Below, in pieces: positions 1-4,707 of a DNA stretch of 9,684 bases. The stretch is from an uncultured Hyphomicrobiales bacterium (GTDB lineage: Bacteria; Pseudomonadota; Alphaproteobacteria; Rhizobiales; Beijerinckiaceae). Made by a program: the position numbers and the translations under genes. Within the stretch, counting starts at the first letter, position 1, and every line of letters begins with the position of its first letter. The stretch spans positions 1-9,684 of the forward strand of contig CAIZGQ010000700.1 in the NCBI GenBank assembly GCA_903932565.1, in the 5' to 3' direction. A model generated the notes under the pieces. That model did no database searches. It saw only the letters and a program-made list of their open reading frames with translations, and was not told the DNA's origin.

Positions 1-1554
1 GCTGAAGCCCACTGTGTAAACGACCACGCCCGCAGCTTTTGCATTGGTGCAGGCTTGCAGAAAGGCCGCATCCATATAGTCGCGCTGGTTGTTGGGCGTT
101 GGCGTCTGGTTGGTCGTCGTGCCGTTGGAATTCTTGATGGGCAACGCACCCATGCGGTTGTTGTGATAGTAACCCAGCGACGAATAATAGCCGCCAATCA
201 TGTCGCCGGTATCGGGCTGCCAGTTGCTGTAACCGTCCGTCATAAACACAATGGCCTTGGTGTTCGGCACACCCGTCGGGCTTGTGTAATTGTAAGGTTT
301 CACCGATGTGTCCGACGTAAACGGACCGTTGGGGGAAATCGTCCGCCACGCCCACATGAAACCAGACACGAGGTTGGTCGTGCCGTTTGCCTGCATGGCG
401 CTGAGCTTGTTGGTGAGATCAGACTTCTGATTGGTCAAAAGCTGCACTGTGGGAACGGATGAATCGCAACCCCAGTTGGGGCCCGCCGCGTAATTGCTGG
501 CGCTCTGGCCCTTGTATTTGCACAGCTTGGCCTGACCATCGTTCCAGGTCTTGGTGCCGTCGCCGTAAGTCCAGCCGCCATTGTCGAAATTCTTCGCATT
601 GGTGCCGTCGGGCGATGTCGAGCAAGTGCCGCCATTGTTGTTGGACAGGTAATTGTTGTCCGCCGAATAGGGATAGGATTGCGAGCCTTCATCGGGCGCA
701 AAGTAAGGCACAAACAACGTATCAGGATTGACCGGATCAGGTGGCGTGTCTGTCAGCGAATAGGGTTGCGGGCGTTCTTCAAAACAGCCGAGCCAATTGA
801 CGCCAACCTGCGAGAAGAGATCAAAGCGGGATGTCGGATTCCACTTGTTGGTGGCAGCTTTGGGGAAGTTCTCCCAATGGATGGAGGACTTTCCAAGCGT
901 ATCAACCCAGGCCTGGGTTGTGTAATTGGTCCCAACACGCACCGCCGCGCTGAATGGCACGACCGACACTTTGTAATTCGCCGACATTGAATTGCCGTTG
1001 AAGACCGTGTTGACGAGGTTGGTGGCCGCAAGCACTTCGTTTTGAATCTTGGTACGCGCCGTCACGTAATCAAACGTGCCCATCGATCCGGTGTTGTCGA
1101 GCGCCAGTGCAATCTCGAAGGTGCCGCCGGCATTGGTCGCGCACGCACTCGCAGACACGGTGACCGTGTTGATGTGCGCGATTTTCATGAAGGCTGTGCT
1201 CATGGCCGTCTGCGTGTTGACGCAAAGCTTGCCATTGCTGTTGGTCAACACAGGCGAGCCAACAATGACAGCGTTGCCGTCCTGCGCTGTCGAAATGAGA
1301 TAAGCGCTCATGGCGGACGCAAGCTGCGTGCTCGTCATATTGCCTGCGGTTTTGACGAAGGCGAGCACTGTCGCATCTGTCGCCTGCTGCAAGGCTGATT
1401 TGGTCCCCACGGCTCGCGAATAATCCACGGCCGTGCCGACCAGGCCCATGATGGGGATCAACGCCAAGGAAAACGTCAGCGCCATCTGGCCACGTTGATC
1501 CGCCCGAAACCGGGCCGTCGATGCCTTGAGCTGCATCAAGAAGTGGTTGGTCAT
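1..1554 (-). CDS. TadG-like Flp/Tad pilus-assembly protein with von Willebrand A domain (C-terminus beyond window)
   Basis: The minus strand is open from an ATG at 1554 to the window edge: 518 residues with no stop, so the C-terminus is missing. The N-terminus has a short basic cytoplasmic stretch, the QRGQMALTF motif (residues 20-28) and one membrane segment at about 24-43, typical of the TadE/TadG N-terminal domain. A VWA fold follows. Its metal-site residues are visible: DNTGSM (D153, T155, S157), a Thr at 392/393, and D440 in FMTDG. Between them lies an Asn/Thr/Gly/Tyr-rich stretch (about 205-390) with several Cys (257, 311, 345, 363), which fits an exported, disulphide-bearing domain. 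Known role: TadG is an envelope-anchored accessory protein of the tight-adherence (Flp) pilus. The start is chosen because GAGGGA (1568-1563) lies 8 nt upstream; an ATG at 1570 is in another frame. No other tad gene is in view, so a stand-alone VWA-containing TadG homologue is possible. Confidence 0.86.
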   Translation of the reverse strand, partial: MTNHFLMQLKASTARFRADQRGQMALTFSLALIPIMGLVGTAVDYSRAVGTKSALQQATDATVLAFVKTAGNMTSTQLASAMSAYLISTAQDGNAVIVGSPVLTNSNGKLCVNTQTAMSTAFMKIAHINTVTVSASACATNAGGTFEIALALDNTGSMGTFDYVTARTKIQNEVLAATNLVNTVFNGNSMSANYKVSVVPFSAAVRVGTNYTTQAWVDTLGKSSIHWENFPKAATNKWNPTSRFDLFSQVGVNWLGCFEERPQPYSLTDTPPDPVNPDTLFVPYFAPDEGSQSYPYSADNNYLSNNNGGTCSTSPDGTNAKNFDNGGWTYGDGTKTWNDGQAKLCKYKGQSASNYAAGPNWGCDSSVPTVQLLTNQKSDLTNKLSAMQANGTTNLVSGFMWAWRTISPNGPFTSDTSVKPYNYTSPTGVPNTKAIVFMTDGYSNWQPDTGDMIGGYYSSLGYYHNNRMGALPIKNSNGTTTNQTPTPNNQRDYMDAAFLQACTNAKAAGVVVYTVGFS

Positions 1555-1555
1555 C

Positions 1556-1580
1556 GCAGTGATCCCTCATGTATCACTGC
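1556..1580 (-). promoter_or_regulatory. Perfect hairpin enclosing the tadG ribosome-binding site
   Basis: Bases 1556-1563 (gcagtgat) and 1573-1580 (atcactgc) are a perfect 8-bp inverted repeat with a 9-nt loop. In the minus-strand mRNA the loop plus first stem base carries the Shine-Dalgarno GAGGGA, and the stem ends one base before the tadG ATG. It could be a translational control hairpin or, as DNA, an operator dyad. The structure is seen directly; the function is inferred. Confidence 0.5.
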
Positions 1581-1614
1581 CCAACCTCACCGGCATGGGT
1601 GAACAAAAGCTCAA

Positions 1615-1644
1615 TGCTTGCAAGCAATTGCGATTCATAATCGC
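1615..1644. promoter_or_regulatory. Two adjacent perfect palindromes upstream of tadG
   Basis: A 12-bp palindrome, tgcttgcaagca (1615-1626), is followed 3 bp later by gcgatt-cat-aatcgc (1630-1644, 6-bp arms). Both lie 60-90 bp upstream of the tadG start, where a promoter would be expected. They may be binding sites for dimeric regulators. No clear -35/-10 pair was found, so only the symmetry is firm. Confidence 0.35.
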
Positions 1645-1742
1645 TCTGCGATGTATCTCGCGTGGCCTATCCGGGATCAGGGTTACTGAATGTCCCGGTG
1701 TCCGCTGGTGCATTTTATTAAAGTTGAAGCAAAGCGAAGGCC

Positions 1743-1757
1743 GGGGCCTGACGCCCC
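1743..1757 (-). terminator. Weak hairpin at the end of the DUF393 gene
   Basis: ggggc (1743-1747) and gcccc (1753-1757) form a 5-bp GC-only stem with a 5-nt loop that touches the stop codon of the DUF393 gene (1759-1757). On the minus strand it is followed by ggccttcgctttgctt, with no solid T-run, so it is at best a weak intrinsic terminator. Confidence 0.22.
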
Positions 1758-2158
1758 TACCAGCGGCCGCGCCACCGGTTCCAGGCAAACAGCGCGTCGG
1801 CAAACCTGTTGTAGGCGAGGCGGGTGACAGGCAGCATCACGGGATTGCCGCACAGCTTTGCAAGCCAGGCCTCGCCCGGTGTCATGCGCCAGATGGCGAT
1901 GGCGACATCTGCACCCACGACCAGCTGACCCTCTGCGTCCACCGCGTGGAGGCGACGGCGCACATCGTTGACGTCAGCGCCAAACGACCCCAGCGCACTG
2001 GGCTCCTGATTGATGTCGCGGAAGACAATGGTGCCGCTGCGCAGCAATGGGAGCAGCTTGGACATCTGCCAGTTGATGCCAGCATCGCAAACCGGGCAGC
2101 GGGTGTTGTACCAGATGGTGAGAGCGGGTTGGGGCATGGGGATCACGACGTAAGTCAT
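1757..2158 (-). CDS. DCC-family (DUF393) putative thiol-disulfide oxidoreductase
   Basis: The protein is 133 aa, the normal length for the DCC/DUF393 family of small thioredoxin-fold-like proteins related to YuxK, whose substrates are largely unknown. The diagnostic motif is at the start: IWYNTRCPVCDAGINW, with C21-x-x-C24 as the presumed redox pair. The family normally has Tyr-Asp-Gly before the first Cys (YDGxCPxC); here it is Tyr-Asn-Thr, so the conserved Asp is lost. The C-terminal family signature is recognisable as LAYNRFADALFAWNRWRGRW (114-133). No signal peptide or membrane segment is seen. The start at 2158 is preferred because it has GAGGGTGAGGG just upstream, whereas Met8 (2137) has no ribosome-binding site. 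That purine stretch is the end of an intergenic repeat. The gene lies 133 bp downstream of rpoD on the same strand and could be read from it or from its own promoter. Confidence 0.8.
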   Translation of the reverse strand: MTYVVIPMPQPALTIWYNTRCPVCDAGINWQMSKLLPLLRSGTIVFRDINQEPSALGSFGADVNDVRRRLHAVDAEGQLVVGADVAIAIWRMTPGEAWLAKLCGNPVMLPVTRLAYNRFADALFAWNRWRGRW

Positions 2159-2276
2159 CCCTCACCCTCACCCGGTCGGCATCCGCCGACCACCCTGTCC
2201 CTTGGGAGAGGGTTAGCCGCAGCCCGACCCTTCTCCCCTGGGAGAAGGTGGCACGCGGAGCGTGACGGATGAGGGT
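2159..2276. repeat. Palindromic GC-rich intergenic repeat (REP/RIME-like)
   Basis: The stretch between rpoD and the DUF393 gene is a mosaic of inverted repeats. The outer ends are near-complementary (ccctcaccctcac at 2159-2171 against gtgacggatgaggg at 2262-2275). Inside are three stem-loops: ggtcggc/gccgacc (2174-2180/2185-2191), ccctgtccc/gggagaggg with one mismatch (2193-2201/2204-2212), and ccttctccc/gggagaagg (2229-2237/2240-2248). The wording (ctcccttgggagaggg, cttctcccctgggagaagg, gcacgcggagcgt, gatgaggg) resembles the dispersed short palindromic repeats common between genes in Hyphomicrobiales. Such elements carry no protein and may stabilise transcript ends or be moved by REP-associated transposases. 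The family match is from memory, not a search. Confidence 0.7.
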
Positions 2277-2291
2277 CGAAAAGCCTCGACC
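2274..2291 (-). terminator. Hairpin immediately after the rpoD stop codon
   Basis: ggtcga (2274-2279) and tcgacc (2286-2291) form a perfect 6-bp stem with a 6-nt loop, starting at the first base after the rpoD TGA (2294-2292). On the transcribed strand the loop reads ggcttt and there is no following T-run. It may act with the adjacent repeat hairpins to end or protect the rpoD message. Termination itself is inferred. Confidence 0.4.
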
Positions 2292-4322
2292 TCAATTATC
2301 CAGAAAGCTGCGCAACTTGCGCGAGCGGCTGGGGTGCTTGAGCTTGCGTAGTGCCTTCGCCTCGATCTGACGAATACGCTCACGGGTCACGGAAAACTGC
2401 TGGCCGACTTCCTCCAGCGTGTGGTCCGTGTTCATGCCGATGCCAAAGCGCATGCGCAGCACACGCTCTTCGCGCGGCGTGAGCGAGGCCAGCACGCGGG
2501 TCGTCGTTTCACGAAGATTGGACTGGATCGCTGCATCAATCGGCAGGATTGCATTCTTGTCTTCGATGAAATCGCCGAGATGCGAATCCTCTTCGTCGCC
2601 AATTGGCGTCTCAAGCGAGATCGGCTCCTTGGCAATCTTGAGAACCTTGCGCACTTTTTCGAGCGGCATGGCCAGCTTTTCGGCCAGCTCTTCGGGCGTC
2701 GGCTCGCGGCCGATCTCATGCAGCATCTGGCGCGAGGTGCGCACGATCTTGTTGATCGTCTCGATCATATGGACCGGAATACGGATGGTGCGCGCCTGAT
2801 CGGCAATCGAGCGCGTGATCGCCTGACGAATCCACCACGTCGCATAGGTCGAGAACTTGTAGCCGCGGCGATACTCGAACTTGTCGACTGCCTTCATCAA
2901 GCCAATGTTACCTTCCTGGATCAGATCCAGAAACTGCAAGCCACGATTGGTGTATTTCTTGGCGATGGAGATGACGAGACGCAGGTTCGCCTCCACCATT
3001 TCCTTCTTGGCCTGGCGGGCTTCGCGCTCGCCCTTCTGCACCATGTGGACGATCTTGCGGAACTCGGAGATCTCGAGGCCCGTTTCCGTCGCCAGCATGT
3101 GAATGTCGCCGCGGAGCGAATGGATAGCGTCCTTTTCGTTGGCGACAAAATCCTTCCAGCCGCGACCGCCGAGCTTGGAGACCCGCAGCACCCACTTGGG
3201 GTCGAGCTCCGAGCCCTGGTAATTCTTCAAAAAGTCATCGCGCGACACGGCATGGGCTTCGGCCGTGCGCATCAGCTTTGTTTCAAGCGAGATGAGGCGC
3301 TTATTGATGTCATAGAGCTGCTCGACCAGCGCATCGATGCGGTTCTGGTTCAGCGACAGCGACTTGACGTCGGTGACGATCTCTTTCTTGAGCTGCTTGT
3401 ACTTACGGTCCTGCGAGGGCGTCAGCGCCTCGTTCTTCAGCTTGTTCTCGACGTTCTGGTCCTGCAGCTTGCGCAGCTTCTTGTAAGCATCCGCAATGCG
3501 ATCAAACGTGTCGAGCACCTTCGGCTTCAATTCGGCTTCCATCGCCGACAGAGAAACCGAGTTCTCGATATCGTCTTCTTCTTCGAAGTTCTCTTCAGCC
3601 GGCTGCTCGCCGCCAGCTTCAAAGCCCGGCGGCAGCATCTTGGGCGCGGTCGAGGGGGCGCGCGCAATCGGGCCGCCCTCTTCGCTCAGATCCGGCTTGA
3701 CGATATTCTTGCCGTCGGGGCCTGCATAGGTTGCTTCAAGATCGATGATGTCGCGCAGCAACACTTTGCCGTCGTTGAGTTCATCGCGCCAAATGATAAT
3801 GGCCTGAAAGGTCAGCGGGCTCTCGCAGAGCCCGGCAATCATCGCCTCGCGGCCAGCCTCGATGCGCTTTGCAATCGCGATTTCGCCTTCGCGCGACAAC
3901 AGCTCAACCGAACCCATTTCGCGCAAATACATGCGCACGGGATCGTCGGTGCGGTCGGCCGGCTCAGATTTGGTGGTGGCAACAACGGATGTTGGGCGCG
4001 CCTCGACAAGTTCGGAGCTTTCGGACTCGTCGGCTTCCTCGGCAGGCGCTGCCTCTTCCCCTTCGTTGTCGTCAGCTTCTTCAGCGTCGACAACATTGAT
4101 GCCCATCTCATTGAGCATCGCGTAAATGTCCTCGATCTGATCGGAGGACACTTCTTCGGAGGGCAGAACGGCGTTCAGTTCATCATGGGTCACAAAGCCT
4201 CGCTTTTTGGCGAGCTTGATCATTCGCTTGACGGCGGCATCCGACAAATCGAGCAACGGGCTATCAGTTGTTTCAACTACGGCGCCTTCGCCCTCGACCT
4301 TTTCGTCGTCCTTTTTCGCCAT
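2292..4322 (-). CDS. rpoD: RNA polymerase primary sigma factor (sigma-70)
   Basis: This is the housekeeping sigma factor that directs RNA polymerase to -35/-10 promoters. With the chosen start it is 676 aa, usual for alphaproteobacterial RpoD. Domains in order: region 1.1 (about 20-80), an acidic linker rich in Glu/Asp/Ala (80-105), region 1.2 (DPVRMYLREMGSVELLSREG, about 127-146), a long non-conserved region (about 165-400) with an acidic patch near 240-255, regions 2.1-2.4 (about 440-515, including FLDLIQEGNIGLMKAVDKF and FSTYATWWIRQAITRSIADQ), region 3 (about 515-590), and region 4 with the -35-reading helix-turn-helix (TLEEVGQQFSVTRERIRQIE, about 635-654). The ATG at 4322 is preferred: GGAG lies 9 nt upstream. 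An in-frame TTG at 4331 directly abuts that GGAG and would leave no spacing. dnaG lies upstream on the same strand, the classical macromolecular-synthesis pairing, but 385 bp away, so rpoD probably has its own promoter. Confidence 0.97.
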   Translation of the reverse strand: MAKKDDEKVEGEGAVVETTDSPLLDLSDAAVKRMIKLAKKRGFVTHDELNAVLPSEEVSSDQIEDIYAMLNEMGINVVDAEEADDNEGEEAAPAEEADESESSELVEARPTSVVATTKSEPADRTDDPVRMYLREMGSVELLSREGEIAIAKRIEAGREAMIAGLCESPLTFQAIIIWRDELNDGKVLLRDIIDLEATYAGPDGKNIVKPDLSEEGGPIARAPSTAPKMLPPGFEAGGEQPAEENFEEEDDIENSVSLSAMEAELKPKVLDTFDRIADAYKKLRKLQDQNVENKLKNEALTPSQDRKYKQLKKEIVTDVKSLSLNQNRIDALVEQLYDINKRLISLETKLMRTAEAHAVSRDDFLKNYQGSELDPKWVLRVSKLGGRGWKDFVANEKDAIHSLRGDIHMLATETGLEISEFRKIVHMVQKGEREARQAKKEMVEANLRLVISIAKKYTNRGLQFLDLIQEGNIGLMKAVDKFEYRRGYKFSTYATWWIRQAITRSIADQARTIRIPVHMIETINKIVRTSRQMLHEIGREPTPEELAEKLAMPLEKVRKVLKIAKEPISLETPIGDEEDSHLGDFIEDKNAILPIDAAIQSNLRETTTRVLASLTPREERVLRMRFGIGMNTDHTLEEVGQQFSVTRERIRQIEAKALRKLKHPSRSRKLRSFLDN

Positions 4323-4412
4323 CTCGTTCAACTCCGTACTGCGGACCCGGGCGCATCGGGTTCGCCTGAGGACAGGTGCGGGACGATCACATCGCCCCGA
4401 ATTTTATCTTGC

Positions 4413-4435
4413 GAAATTCCACCCGAGGGAATTTC
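4413..4435. promoter_or_regulatory. 23-bp perfect dyad in the rpoD leader
   Basis: gaaattcc (4413-4420) and ggaatttc (4428-4435) are perfect 8-bp inverted arms separated by 7 bp, about 90-113 bp upstream of the rpoD start. As DNA it has the shape of an operator for a dimeric protein; as RNA it would be an 8-bp stem with a 7-nt loop. I do not recognise the motif. Confidence 0.4.
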
Positions 4436-4463
4436 AGCGTGTAGGCGCTTATGCACGCCGGCC

Positions 4464-4482
4464 GGTTAAGGCGGCATTAACC
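4464..4482. promoter_or_regulatory. CtrA-type binding site upstream of rpoD
   Basis: The sequence is ggttaa-ggcggca-ttaacc. It contains ttaa, exactly 7 bp, then ttaac, the established consensus for the alphaproteobacterial cell-cycle regulator CtrA, and because the arms are symmetric it matches on both strands. It lies 142-160 bp upstream of the rpoD start and overlaps a weak -10 candidate (tatggt, 4485-4480), a position that would suit repression. Binding is inferred from the motif alone. Confidence 0.5.
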
Positions 4483-4613
4483 ATACCGAGGATCAAAAAC
4501 CCTCAAAACAATCGCGTGCTTGATCCAGCCGCGGAAACCGGAATGAAGCTGGCCCCGCCATTTAGGCGGTGGAGCCGTTAATCGCAATGGCCAAACATCA
4601 GATAGCGGCCGGA

Positions 4614-4639
4614 AACTCCGAACCTGCTGGTTCGGTGTT
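4614..4639 (-). terminator. Stem-loop downstream of dnaG
   Basis: ccgaacc (4618-4624) and ggttcgg (4629-4635) form a perfect 7-bp stem with a tgct loop. Three more pairs (aac/gtt) extend it beyond a single T/T mismatch. It lies 68 nt after the dnaG stop. On the minus strand only a short ttt follows, so it may be a leaky terminator, a 3'-end stabiliser or a processing site. Confidence 0.35.
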
Positions 4640-4707
4640 GCAACTGGCATCCTTAGCCCAGCCCAACAGACTTGCTGCCGATACTTGGCAGAGCCCGCTG
4701 CAATACT

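Larger units (their letters stand above)
4323..4707 (-). other. 385-bp dnaG-rpoD intergenic region (rpoD leader and promoter region)
   Basis: I see no convincing gene here. The region holds, in rpoD direction, a hairpin about 70 nt after the dnaG stop (4614-4639), a small 5-bp stem (ccgcc-attta-ggcgg, 4555-4569), a CtrA-type box (4464-4482), a 23-bp dyad (4413-4435), an A/T-rich taaaat stretch near 4401-4406 (minus) that could be a -10, and the rpoD Shine-Dalgarno. A weak promoter candidate is ttttga (4508-4503), a 17-bp spacer, then tatggt (4485-4480). The gap is large for a dnaG-rpoD pair meant to be co-transcribed, so independent control of rpoD is likely. Confidence 0.55.

Noticed and set aside
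1526..2272. 248-residue open frame on the plus strand across the tadG-DUF393 region
   Set aside because: It runs through the tadG start, a dyad-rich gap, the DUF393 gene and the palindromic repeat; no domain is seen and both flanking genes are on the other strand.
4323..4331. In-frame TTG start for rpoD three codons upstream
   Set aside because: The GGAG ribosome-binding sequence would directly abut the TTG, whereas it is 9 nt from the ATG at 4322.
2421..4469. 682-residue open frame on the plus strand opposite rpoD
   Set aside because: It mirrors the rpoD codons of a GC-rich gene. The translation is rich in Arg, Leu and Phe without family motifs, has no ribosome-binding site, and the opposite strand is unquestionably RpoD.
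4323..4707. Heat-shock (CIRCE or RpoH-type) promoter elements upstream of rpoD
   Set aside because: No TTAGCACTC-N9-GAGTGCTAA element is present, and no minus-strand CTTG box with suitable spacing was found.
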